Below, in pieces: positions 52,201-59,497 of a DNA stretch of 64,000 nucleotides. Position 1 is the first letter of the stretch, and each line of letters opens with the position of its first letter. The stretch lies in assembly GCA_017475555.1 (NCBI GenBank), contig JAFVFL010000028.1:1-64000 (forward strand). Direction: 5' to 3'. Under the pieces are notes generated by a model. That model worked only from the letters and a program-made list of their open reading frames with translations, had not been told where the DNA came from and did no database searches. Origin of the DNA: Ruminococcus sp. (lineage in GTDB: Bacteria; Bacillota; Clostridia; Oscillospirales; Ruminococcaceae). The translations under genes and the position numbers were made by a program.

Positions 52201-52470
52201 TTCGTCAACAGCTACACCAATTACTGCGATGCGTGCAAGAGCCTCGCTTCAAAGTACAATATTCCGTGCATAGACCTTAATACTCTTATGGTAGATCACT
52301 ACAACAGCATTGGCTATAACGCAGCTCTTCTTTACCACCTCATGGGCGTGGTTGAGGGCTCGACTGACGGAACTCACTTCACCGAGACTGGTGCAAATGC
52401 AGTTGCAGGTCTTGTTGCAAACGCAGTAAAGTCCCAGAAGATCGCAGGACTTTACGGATATGTAAAGTAA
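49240..52470 (+). CDS. Two-headed CE12-type acetylesterase with CBM13, internal dockerin and CBM35
   Basis: This 1076-residue secreted protein has a signal peptide (about 1-36), a beta-rich domain (36-165), a first SGNH esterase (about 178-375; WICGDSTV nucleophile block, IGINDT, DDLHQ with catalytic Asp/His), a ricin-type CBM13 (about 380-522), a Thr-rich linker, a type I dockerin (about 588-653; GDANKDGKVNIAD and ADIDDDGLTGAD), a CBM35-like module (about 694-831) and a second SGNH esterase (about 850-1076; FIAGDSTV, FAINDSG, GTHFTETGA). Both catalytic domains look like CE12 rhamnogalacturonan acetylesterases, which deacetylate pectin or xylan. The dockerin implies a cellulosome. GGAGGGG supports ATG 49240. 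Confidence 0.92.
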   Translation: MRFKKLLSGLTSAALALTGFAGTGLARSSSLTASAATTNWKFDFGGAGTASGYTGVSASDSYSSSKGYGFTGSVSDVSAGGPNAVADAVKFSGGKFNVDLPKGLYQVTVTIGDSPRFSVKMEGMLQMMNLTRLGATETIQIPVTDGQLNIETVEGISGGAQSIAAVEITQLNTTGEMKPTVWICGDSTVANYYNQADTAQHGWGQYLNNYINTNVFEVRNMATSGQYAKGFYDGGQFTPIEYYGKSGDYFIVSIGINDTNYSNADEYKQVVTTMVTKAKAKGMNVILVKQQGRHGDLSRSPVLGGRWFGGQLDAIAAEQNVTVVDLFTAWQDFGFSIGGYDAMTEYYATSDDLHQSAKGAQKNAELVQGLMKIGDTEMDTSVYYTFKNTNSGLVMDIAGGAMEDGTNVQQWGDGGYASQKWQLTPFMNGTTYYYVHSVADQNYVLKMMSGSDGGNLEIAKYSGSDTGMLFQFTKIGDGSYYITSRPSKDTEFVEVASASTASGANVQQWAYTYSKCQNWQAVTSPATTTAPETTTTTTTTTTAEAATTTSSTAPVMGQTDPPEVRTSIVSNTEIVPGGTRLNADYIKYRKGDANKDGKVNIADAIAILQNLANSEKYPLDDIALWNADIDDDGLTGADAITVQMADAGAAVLPETAVPVEQYITLPDETRIVTTIIQLTETTTQPIVTTTTDPHYYAVDQVWEDSWVEDSNTGFTKISSDMGTTDNVGYINFNNVIGSSLTFTVNVESKGNYMTHIRFANGAAADRQTKIFVNGNTDEFWLQSFPGTGAWTTWLEYGIVIPLNAGQNTIRFESAVSEGGPNIDYITLTLTDEPIAETFDPNSYQQMLDDAKPTIFIAGDSTVQSYRASYAPQQGWGYYLADYFTDGVNVANHSIAGRSSKKFYDEGRWATIADNLKEGDYVMIQFAINDSGASNADRYAPVCGDVNNPADGSYEWYMTEFIKSAQAKGATPILVTTVIGMKAYSNGKFVNSYTNYCDACKSLASKYNIPCIDLNTLMVDHYNSIGYNAALLYHLMGVVEGSTDGTHFTETGANAVAGLVANAVKSQKIAGLYGYVK

Positions 52471-52484
52471 TTTCACTCAAAAAA

Positions 52485-52520
52485 AGACACAGACCGGGAA
52501 ACTGGTCTGTGTCTCTTTTT
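52485..52520. terminator. Bidirectional terminator between the esterase and mutS
   Basis: AGACACAGACC pairs with GGTCTGTGTCT around an 8-nt loop, with A and T runs on the two sides, between converging genes. Confidence 0.9.
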
Positions 52521-52529
52521 GTTCTATGG

Positions 52530-55163
52530 CTATTGCAGCATTCCGTACATTTCTCTTAGCAGCTCACGGCACTCTGCGTCCGTAAGCTCGTCGATATGCG
52601 TCTTTTCAAGGAGACTGAGTGCCTCCTCACGCCGCACCGCTCCGAAGCTGAGCTGCTCTGTACCGGACTTGTCCGCAGACACCGTATTATCAGCCGCATG
52701 AGCCCTTTCCATTTCCGCAAGCAGCTCCCTTGCACGGGACACCACCTTGTCCGGAAGTCCCGCAAGCTTTGCAACGTCAATGCCGTAGCTGTCCGAGATA
52801 CCGCCGGGGACTATCTTTCTCAGGAAACGCATACCGCTTCCGGAGCGGCTGACTGCGATACAGTAGTTCTTCACCCCGTCAAGCTCGTCCTCAAGCCCGA
52901 TAAGCTCGTGATAATGCGTTGCGAACAGCGTTTTGCAGCCAAGCCTGCGTGAAGTACAGATATGCTCTGCGACCGCCCTTGCAATGCTCACACCGTCAAA
53001 TGTAGACGTTCCTCTGCCGACCTCGTCAAGTATCACAAGGCTGTCATGTGTGGCGTTTTTCAGGATATCCGCCACCTCGCTCATCTCGACCATGAACGTT
53101 GACTGACCTGCCGTGAGGTCGTCAGACGCACCGACTCTTGTGAATATCTTGTCCACAACGGATATGCTCGCAGAGTCCGCCGGGACAAAGCTGCCTATCT
53201 GAGCCATGAGCACGATAAGGGCGACCTGCCGCATATAGGTCGATTTACCCGACATATTCGGCCCGGTTATGACGGACATACGCCGTGAGCGGTTGTCTAT
53301 CAGGGTGTCGTTCGGGACGAAAAGCTCATCGCCGCTGCCTGTCATAAGCTCAACGACAGGGTGTCTGCCGGCGTGTATCTCGATAGTGCCGTTCATCGTG
53401 ATATCGGGCTTTACGTAGATATTCTTCTGAGCCTTCTGTGCAAACGAGCACAGCACATCGACCTGTGCGACTGCCGAAGCGGTTTTCTGCACCCTTTCAA
53501 GCATAGTCGCAAGGAAATCCCTCACCTCGCTGAAAATATCGCTCTCCAGTGCAAGTGCCTTGTCCTTTGCACCGAGAATTGAGTTTTCCGCAGCTTTAAG
53601 CTCCTCAGTGATGAAGCGCTCAGCGTTTGCAAGGGTCTGCTTTCTTATCCAGCTGTCCGGTATCAGCTCATAGTACGACCTTGTCACCTCAAGATAGTAC
53701 CCGAATACCCTGTTGAAGCCAGTTTTCAGGTTCTTTATGCCTGTAGCCTCACGCTCCCGGCTTTCGATACCATCAATTATCTCCCTGCCGTGAGTCATGA
53801 TGTGCCTCTGCTCGTCAAGCTCCTTGCTGAAGCCCTCACGTATCACTCCGCCGTCCTTTACCGATACAGGCGACTCATCAATAATGGCGTTTTCCACCAG
53901 CTTTACAAGCTCATCAAGCGGCGATATTTCGCTGTTCAGCCTGCTTATCAGCTTTGTGTCCGGCAGCTTTTCAAGCTCCCTCTTTATCAGCGGCAGCTGC
54001 TGTGCAGTTGCAGACAGGGCTTTCAGGTCACGGGGGCCTGCCGACCTGTACATGACCTTAGTCATCAGCCTTTCAAGGTCGTACACCCTGTCAAGGAGGT
54101 CAGAAATATCTGCAAGGGTGACACTGCTACGGCAGAGAGCCTCAACTGCATCGAGCCGCTCGATTATCCTTGCCGGGCTTTTCAGCGGCTGCTCTATCCA
54201 GTTTTTGAGCATACGCCTGCCCATTGAGGTCTTTGTAGCGTCAAGCACCCAGAGGAGCGAGCCCTTTTTCTCCTTGCTCCGCATTGTCTCCGTAAGCTCA
54301 AGATTCCGCCTTGCATTAAGGTCAAGCCCCATGAACGCCTCGCCGTTCAGAAGCTCTATGGAAGTAAAGCGTGAGACAGTGGTCTTCTGGGTTTCCTGTA
54401 TATAGTCGAAAAGTCCGCATACCGCCGCACAGTCCGCTCCGTCCTCGCTTATGCCGAGCTCCGACACGCTCCCTGTCCCGAAAACTCCGCACACAAGCTC
54501 ACGCCTTTCCTTTGGCGAGAAGCATACCTCATCACGCAGAGTAACGGTGCAGCCGAGCCTGAGCTTTATGAAATCCGTCACCTGTTTAAGCGACAAAAGT
54601 GACTCCGGGAATATTATTTCAGCCGGGGCACATCTGGATAGCTCATTTATTATCCCAGCTGCGACCGCTTCGGTCTTCCCCTCGAACACGCTCAGAGAAG
54701 CCTCACCTGTGGAGATATCGGCGGAGGCTGCCGCACACGAGCCGTTCTTCCCGTCATAGAAAAGGCTGCAAATGTAGTTATTTCTGCTGTCGTCGAGCAT
54801 ACTCGACTCCGTGAGAGTACCCGGAGTAACGACCCTGATAACGTCCCGGATGACAATGCCCTTAGTTTCCGCCGGGTCGGTGAGCTGCTCGCAGACAGCG
54901 ACCTTGAAGCCCATATCTATCAGCCGCTTTATGTACATATCCGCCGAATGATAGGGAACTCCGCACATCGGGGCACGCTCGTCAAGTCCGCAGTCACGTC
55001 CGGTCAGTGTCAGCTCCAGAGCCTTTGAGACGGTCACAGCGTCATCGAAGAACATTTCGTAGAAATCGCCGAGCCTGAAAAACATTATACAGCCGGGGTA
55101 CTTGTCCTTTACCTCGAAATACTGCTGCATCATCGGCGAAAGCCTGCTCTTGTCTATATCCAT
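52530..55163 (-). CDS. mutS: DNA mismatch repair protein MutS
   Basis: MutS recognises mismatches and starts repair with MutL. The 877-residue protein has the mismatch-binding motif GCIMFFRLGDFYEMF near residue 25 (Phe-x-Glu), the connector, core and clamp regions, then the ATPase with GPNMSGKSTYMRQ, DEVGRGTSTFDG and ATHYHEL. The length is typical. It ends with a short helix-turn-helix tail. It lies downstream of miaB and ylbF on the same strand, separated from ylbF by a terminator hairpin. Confidence 0.97.
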   Translation of the reverse strand: MDIDKSRLSPMMQQYFEVKDKYPGCIMFFRLGDFYEMFFDDAVTVSKALELTLTGRDCGLDERAPMCGVPYHSADMYIKRLIDMGFKVAVCEQLTDPAETKGIVIRDVIRVVTPGTLTESSMLDDSRNNYICSLFYDGKNGSCAAASADISTGEASLSVFEGKTEAVAAGIINELSRCAPAEIIFPESLLSLKQVTDFIKLRLGCTVTLRDEVCFSPKERRELVCGVFGTGSVSELGISEDGADCAAVCGLFDYIQETQKTTVSRFTSIELLNGEAFMGLDLNARRNLELTETMRSKEKKGSLLWVLDATKTSMGRRMLKNWIEQPLKSPARIIERLDAVEALCRSSVTLADISDLLDRVYDLERLMTKVMYRSAGPRDLKALSATAQQLPLIKRELEKLPDTKLISRLNSEISPLDELVKLVENAIIDESPVSVKDGGVIREGFSKELDEQRHIMTHGREIIDGIESREREATGIKNLKTGFNRVFGYYLEVTRSYYELIPDSWIRKQTLANAERFITEELKAAENSILGAKDKALALESDIFSEVRDFLATMLERVQKTASAVAQVDVLCSFAQKAQKNIYVKPDITMNGTIEIHAGRHPVVELMTGSGDELFVPNDTLIDNRSRRMSVITGPNMSGKSTYMRQVALIVLMAQIGSFVPADSASISVVDKIFTRVGASDDLTAGQSTFMVEMSEVADILKNATHDSLVILDEVGRGTSTFDGVSIARAVAEHICTSRRLGCKTLFATHYHELIGLEDELDGVKNYCIAVSRSGSGMRFLRKIVPGGISDSYGIDVAKLAGLPDKVVSRARELLAEMERAHAADNTVSADKSGTEQLSFGAVRREEALSLLEKTHIDELTDAECRELLREMYGMLQ

Positions 55164-55177
55164 TATCTTTCCTCCCG

Positions 55178-55202
55178 AAAAAAGGGGGACAAAGTGTCCC
55201 CC
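55178..55202 (-). terminator. Terminator between ylbF and mutS
   Basis: GGGGGACA pairs with TGTCCCCC around a 3-nt loop and is followed on the minus strand by six T residues. It ends the ylbF transcript or acts as an attenuator just before mutS. Confidence 0.8.
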
Positions 55203-55253
55203 ATATCCGTCCGTGCGGATATATCTCCTCTCAGCCTATGCAGTCTCCGCAGC

Positions 55254-55658
55254 TCAGCCGCAGCCCCGGCATGAAGCACAGCTCCCGCCGCAGCCTGTAG
55301 TCGGCTCGCAGGTATCAGGGTCTTCACCGTTGGCACAGAGCGAGATTATCTGATTGATACTGCTCACCAGTGACTCAAGCGACCTCTGAGCCGCAGAGAA
55401 CACCAGCATATTCTTGTTGTTCATTATCTGCCTGTAGTGCTGCTTTATGTCAGCGTCTATATGGGCTATCCGGTCAGTGTCGTGATTTTCGAGCCGCATC
55501 TCCTCGTTCATCTCACGGCGAAGCTCCTCAAACTCGTTCATGAGCCTTTGAAGCTCCTCGTCCTCGTCATTGACCTGCTTTGCAAGCTGATAGGCGATAT
55601 ACCTGTCGTCATTCTGCAAAGCCTTGCCCAGCTCTCTTGTAAGCTCGATTATATCCAT
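55254..55658 (-). CDS. YlbF/YmcA-family protein with Cys-rich tail
   Basis: The 134-residue protein is an all-helical YlbF domain (about 1-110; ALQNDDRYIAYQLAKQVNDEDEELQRLMNEFEELRREMNEE). The last 20 residues, CEPTTGCGGSCASCRGCG, contain six Cys. In Bacillus YlbF, YmcA and YaaT form the RicAFT complex, which carries iron-sulphur clusters and stimulates RNase Y processing; the Cys tail may bind a metal cluster. It sits between a lipoprotein gene and mutS. Confidence 0.85.
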   Translation of the reverse strand: MDIIELTRELGKALQNDDRYIAYQLAKQVNDEDEELQRLMNEFEELRREMNEEMRLENHDTDRIAHIDADIKQHYRQIMNNKNMLVFSAAQRSLESLVSSINQIISLCANGEDPDTCEPTTGCGGSCASCRGCG

Positions 55659-55670
55659 TCTTCCACCTCA

Positions 55671-56570
55671 TCAGAAATCGTAATTTTCAAGATATGTGAA
55701 GTCTCTTCCGCTATACTCCACACCATAGTATTCACCCTCAGGATAGCTTATTACCCATGTGGTATCGTCACCCATGAACTCAGAAATAGTTATCCACGAA
55801 ATATGCAGATTTGTCAGATAGTCGCTGTACTCATAATCAGCACCGGGGCCGAACGTAAAGCCGCCGAGATCCTTTGATACCACAGCATTTCCGTTCTCGT
55901 CAAGGTCATACCATGTCATGTTGCCGTAGCCCATATGACCCTCACAGAACACGAGCTGACCGGTAGTATAGTCGAACGCATAGGAGGTATGACCGCCCGG
56001 AAGCCCCTCCGCCGCAGTCTTTACCGCTCCGTCACGCCATGTATATATCGCCGTCAGATAGTCCGCCTCGCAGGTGCCGTACTTTACGATAAGCTCCGGT
56101 ATCCCGTCCTTATCCATATCGTGGAGAGCATATGTGACAGACGAAAAGCTCGTCTCGTTTGAAGCCTTTACCTGATCTATGCGTGACTCGATAGCCGACC
56201 TGTAGGCAGCCTTTACCGCACTGCTGTCAGTCTCCTGACCGGGTGCAGCTGTAGTAGTCTCAGCCGGAGTATCAGTCTCCGCTGCGGTCGAAGTCTCAGT
56301 AGTTTCAGCTGTAGTCTCAGCCGGGGTCTCTGTTTCTGTAGTCACCTCATCAGAGGTCACGGCTGCCGTTTCTGTAGCCGTGGTCTCCGCAGGCACTGCC
56401 TCAGAGTAAGGCTCAGTTGCGTCAGAGATATCAATATCTGTCACAAGCGGGATATCCGCAGTTGCGATATCAGCTCCGCTGCTGTCCCCGGTGCTGCTGC
56501 CGCAGCCGGAAAGGACGAGTGCAGCCGCAGCAATTGCGGCACCAGCAAAAAAAATATCCGAAAATTTCAT
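55671..56570 (-). CDS. Thr-rich lipoprotein with EF-hand-like repeat
   Basis: The 299-residue lipoprotein has lipobox VLSGC (Cys about residue 23), a long Thr/Glu/Ala linker (about 45-115, ETTTE-type repeats), a helical segment (AAYRSAIESRIDQ) and a C-terminal domain starting with HDMDKDGIPELIVKYG, a D-x-D-x-D-G loop followed by strand as in VCBS/FG-GAP-like and EF-hand Ca2+ sites. The rest is beta-rich with many Tyr and Gly. It follows miaB on the same strand after 28 bp. The function is unknown. Confidence 0.78.
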   Translation of the reverse strand: MKFSDIFFAGAAIAAAALVLSGCGSSTGDSSGADIATADIPLVTDIDISDATEPYSEAVPAETTATETAAVTSDEVTTETETPAETTAETTETSTAAETDTPAETTTAAPGQETDSSAVKAAYRSAIESRIDQVKASNETSFSSVTYALHDMDKDGIPELIVKYGTCEADYLTAIYTWRDGAVKTAAEGLPGGHTSYAFDYTTGQLVFCEGHMGYGNMTWYDLDENGNAVVSKDLGGFTFGPGADYEYSDYLTNLHISWITISEFMGDDTTWVISYPEGEYYGVEYSGRDFTYLENYDF

Positions 56571-56598
56571 TTTATTACCCCTCCGTTATTCTTTATCT

Positions 56599-57969
56599 CT
56601 ATATGATCTCGCCTGTTACAGCCCAGTTCATCGAGCCGGTCACACGCACACCTGCAAAGCTGCCGATAAGCTCCTCATTTCCGGGAAATTCCACGATTAT
56701 CGCTTCATTGCTCTTCCCGGTAAGGTATCCCGGACGCTTCCTCGATACTCCGTCTGCGAGCACCCTGAGGGTACGCCCCACGAACCGCTTGTAGTGCTCT
56801 GTTGATATCTCCCGCTGCACCTCAAGCAGCCGCCGCATACGCCGGCTTTTTTCCTCATCGCTCACAGCGTCCTCAAAACCGGCAGCTCTTGTGCCGGAGC
56901 GTTTTGAGTAGATAAAGCTGTAGATATTGTCATACTTCACTTTTTTTATCATGTCAAGCGTTTCCCCGAACTCCTCCTCAGTCTCGTTCGGGAACCCCAC
57001 GATTATATCGGTCGTCAGCGAGAAATCCGGGTCACGGCTGCGAATATAGTCAACGGTCTCCATGTACCTTTCGGCGGTATACCGGCGGTTCATACGTCTG
57101 AGCACCTCGCTGCTGCCGCTCTGTACCGGCAGGTGCAGGTGCTTTGCAGCCTTTTCGCAGTCAAATATCGCATCTATCAGCTCCCTCGAAGCGTCCTTAG
57201 GGTGCGAGGACATGAAGCGGATAATGAAATCCCCCTCGATATCGTTTATCCTGCGTATCAGCTCCGGGAACGATATCCCCTCGCCGTCCCCGAAATCATT
57301 TCCGTAGGAATTGACATTCTGACCGAGGAGCATTATTTCCTTGTAGCCGTCCGCAGCAAGCTGCCGCACCTCGCTGATTATATCCTCCGGTCTGCGGCTC
57401 CTCTCCCTGCCTCTTACGTATGGCACGATACAGTAGGTACAGAAATTGTTGCACCCGAACATGATCGGCACGCTTGCCTTGAAGCTGCTCTCACGCACCT
57501 GTACAGCCGCCTGTGAGAAGTCGTCATATTCCGAGATATCCGCCGAGAAGCCTCTTCCGTGCAGCACATCGAGCAGCAGTCCGGGGAGAGCACTCAATGC
57601 AGAGGTGCCGAGGACGATATCCACCTGCGGATAGGAGCGTTTTATTTTTTCGGCGATATGGCTCTGTGCGGTCATGCACCCGGCAACGCCGATTATAAGT
57701 GACGGCTTCTGCTCCTTGAGCTTCTTCATGCTGCCGACTATGCCGAACACCCTGTCCTCAGCGGATTCCCGCACGGCACAGGTGTTGAGGATAATGATAT
57801 CCGCCTTATGCTCGTCATCGGTGAAGCCGAAGCCCATCTGCATGAGCAGTCCCTTTATTTTCTCGCCGTCCGAGACATTGAGCTGACAGCCGAAGCTGCG
57901 GACATATGCGAGCCGTCCGCTGCCCATAAGAGAGCGTATCTCGTCTATTTGTGCAGAGTTGTCCTTCAA
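56599..57969 (-). CDS. miaB: tRNA-2-methylthio-N6-dimethylallyladenosine synthase MiaB
   Basis: MiaB adds the methylthio group at C2 of i6A37, the product of MiaA. The 456-residue radical-SAM enzyme has the N-terminal UPF0004 domain with three cluster Cys (SFGCQLN, NTCAVRE, GCM), the radical SAM motif GCNNFCTYCIVPYVRG, and a C-terminal TRAM domain. TTG 57969 is chosen because GGGAGG ends at 57977, 7 nt away; the in-frame GTG at 57975 is only one base from it. It precedes lipoprotein, ylbF and mutS genes. Confidence 0.94.
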   Translation of the reverse strand: MKDNSAQIDEIRSLMGSGRLAYVRSFGCQLNVSDGEKIKGLLMQMGFGFTDDEHKADIIILNTCAVRESAEDRVFGIVGSMKKLKEQKPSLIIGVAGCMTAQSHIAEKIKRSYPQVDIVLGTSALSALPGLLLDVLHGRGFSADISEYDDFSQAAVQVRESSFKASVPIMFGCNNFCTYCIVPYVRGRERSRRPEDIISEVRQLAADGYKEIMLLGQNVNSYGNDFGDGEGISFPELIRRINDIEGDFIIRFMSSHPKDASRELIDAIFDCEKAAKHLHLPVQSGSSEVLRRMNRRYTAERYMETVDYIRSRDPDFSLTTDIIVGFPNETEEEFGETLDMIKKVKYDNIYSFIYSKRSGTRAAGFEDAVSDEEKSRRMRRLLEVQREISTEHYKRFVGRTLRVLADGVSRKRPGYLTGKSNEAIIVEFPGNEELIGSFAGVRVTGSMNWAVTGEII

Positions 57970-58133
57970 GCACACACCTCCCGTTCATGTCCGTTCATGT
58001 ATTATCGTTCATACTGATTATTTTACCACACTGACGGGAAATTGTCAATCACCGGGGGAAAAGTTTTCTCATAATCTTCACGGTACGGGCGGCAGCTGAC
58101 ATACAGGCGGGTGCATTGGTGCTGATATAAGAA

Positions 58134-58166
58134 AAGCCCCGGACTGTCTGACCCAGCCCGGAGCTT
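58134..58166 (-). terminator. Terminator of the small membrane protein gene
   Basis: On the minus strand AAGCTCCGGGCT pairs with AGTCCGGGGCTT (two G-U pairs) around a 9-nt loop, followed by TTC. Confidence 0.7.
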
Positions 58167-58191
58167 GTCCGATGATAAATTTCTCAGCTCA

Positions 58192-58398
58192 TCACGCTAT
58201 CTTTCTCAGTCCACGTATAACGATCGCCGCAAGAACGCAAATGGGAAAGCTGACCACACCTAAGCCGAGTACCGCCAGAATGAAATTCACGGCGAAAAAC
58301 AGCCCTATAGATATGATGACTATGGGTATCAGTGCAAGCAGCAGCTTTCCGATAACGATCAGTACGATGAATTTGAAAACAGCTTCGATAATTCTCAT
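58192..58398 (-). CDS. Small hydrophobic membrane protein
   Basis: A 68-residue protein with two long hydrophobic segments (about 8-38 and 40-60, VLIVIGKLLLALIPIVIISIGLF region and LAVLGLGVVSFPICVLAAIVI) and the basic tail RGLRKIA. GGGGG 8 nt before ATG 58398 and the following terminator support a real gene. I do not recognise a family. It lies downstream of the sigG-type gene on the same strand and might be sporulation-linked, but nothing shows that. Confidence 0.55.
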   Translation of the reverse strand: MRIIEAVFKFIVLIVIGKLLLALIPIVIISIGLFFAVNFILAVLGLGVVSFPICVLAAIVIRGLRKIA

Positions 58399-58500
58399 AG
58401 CAATACCCCCTTAAAGCTGAAGAATCCCTTTTTACCATGACTATATATTATCATGCGGATACGCAGTTTTTGTGAGGGTTTTGTGACAGAATGATAAAAA

Positions 58501-59307
58501 TTACAGCTGAACGCTGCTTTTTATCCTCTTTATCGCATTTTTTTCGAGCCGTGACACCTGTGCCTGTGATATACCGATCTCACCTGCGACCTCCATTTGT
58601 GTCTTGCCCTGCAAAAAACGCTTGTAGAGGATATCCTTTTCCCTTTCGCCGAGTGCCTGTATCGCATCACGTATCAGTATCTCGTCCATTCTGCTGTCAA
58701 CGTCTGTTGTATCGCCTATCTGGTCGATCACGCACAGCTGATCTCCCGACCCGCCGCTGTCTGCCGCCACAGGCTCATACAGCGATATCGGGTCGCTTAT
58801 GCTTTCGAGTGCGATGACTACAGCCTCACGCTTTTCGCCTATCGCCTCCGCTATCTCCCCGATATCCGGCTCCCGCTGGTTCTCCAGCGTCAGCTTTTCT
58901 CTTGCCTGTATCGCCTTATACGCCAGATCTCTCAGTGACCGGCTGACCTTTACGTGGGTGCAGTCTCTCAGGTGGCGGCGAAGCTCCCCGGCTATCATCG
59001 GTACACAGTATGTTGAAAAGCGTACCTCCTTGCTCAGATCGAAATTGTTTATCGCCTTTATCAGTCCGACTACGCCTATCTGGAACAGATCGTCGATCTC
59101 CTCGCCTCTGCCGGTAAAACGCTGTATCACGCTGAGAACAAGCCGCAGATTCCCCTGTATCAGCCTGTCCCTTGCTGACTTGCTGCCAGTCTCCTGTATC
59201 TCACGTAGAAGTGCGATCTTTTCCTCCTCCCTCAGGACTTCAAGCTCTGAGGTGTTTATCCCGGATATGACGACCCGTCCCCTGCGTTCATATGCTCCGA
59301 ATGCCAT
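58501..59307 (-). CDS. sigG: RNA polymerase sporulation sigma factor SigG
   Basis: SigG directs late forespore transcription. The 268-residue sigma-70 family protein shows regions 2 (GNLRLVLSVIQRFTGRGEEIDDLFQIGVVGLIKAINNFDLSKEVRFSTYCVPMIAGELRRHLRD), 3 (VSRSLRDLAYKAIQAREKL) and 4 (LGEREKDILYKRFLQGKTQMEVAGEIGISQAQVSRLEKNAIKRI), with the VSRSLRD and ISQAQVSRLEK signatures of SigG/SigF. An N-terminal ISGINTSELEVL segment is the typical SigG lead. The usual sigE-spoIIGA neighbours are absent here. Confidence 0.88.
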   Translation of the reverse strand: MAFGAYERRGRVVISGINTSELEVLREEEKIALLREIQETGSKSARDRLIQGNLRLVLSVIQRFTGRGEEIDDLFQIGVVGLIKAINNFDLSKEVRFSTYCVPMIAGELRRHLRDCTHVKVSRSLRDLAYKAIQAREKLTLENQREPDIGEIAEAIGEKREAVVIALESISDPISLYEPVAADSGGSGDQLCVIDQIGDTTDVDSRMDEILIRDAIQALGEREKDILYKRFLQGKTQMEVAGEIGISQAQVSRLEKNAIKRIKSSVQL

Positions 59308-59448
59308 ACTATCCCTCCTGTTAGCATTATTCCCCTGAACGCACTGGTTAATCAGGAAATAAATGGCACAGCACAGCCCTTTTTCCGGAATTATCGAAAA
59401 TTATGTGAAATTTAAGAATTTACGCTTTATTTTTTTTTCAAAGTGTAG

Positions 59449-59454
59449 TATAAT
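59449..59454 (+). promoter_or_regulatory. -10 element upstream of the dehydratase-activase-like gene
   Basis: TATAAT at 59449-59454 stands about 44 bp before the ATG; no clear -35 box is seen in the T-rich sequence upstream. Confidence 0.5.
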
Positions 59455-59497
59455 GTTGATATGGATAATGATACTGATAAAAAGCAGGTGCAGAATA

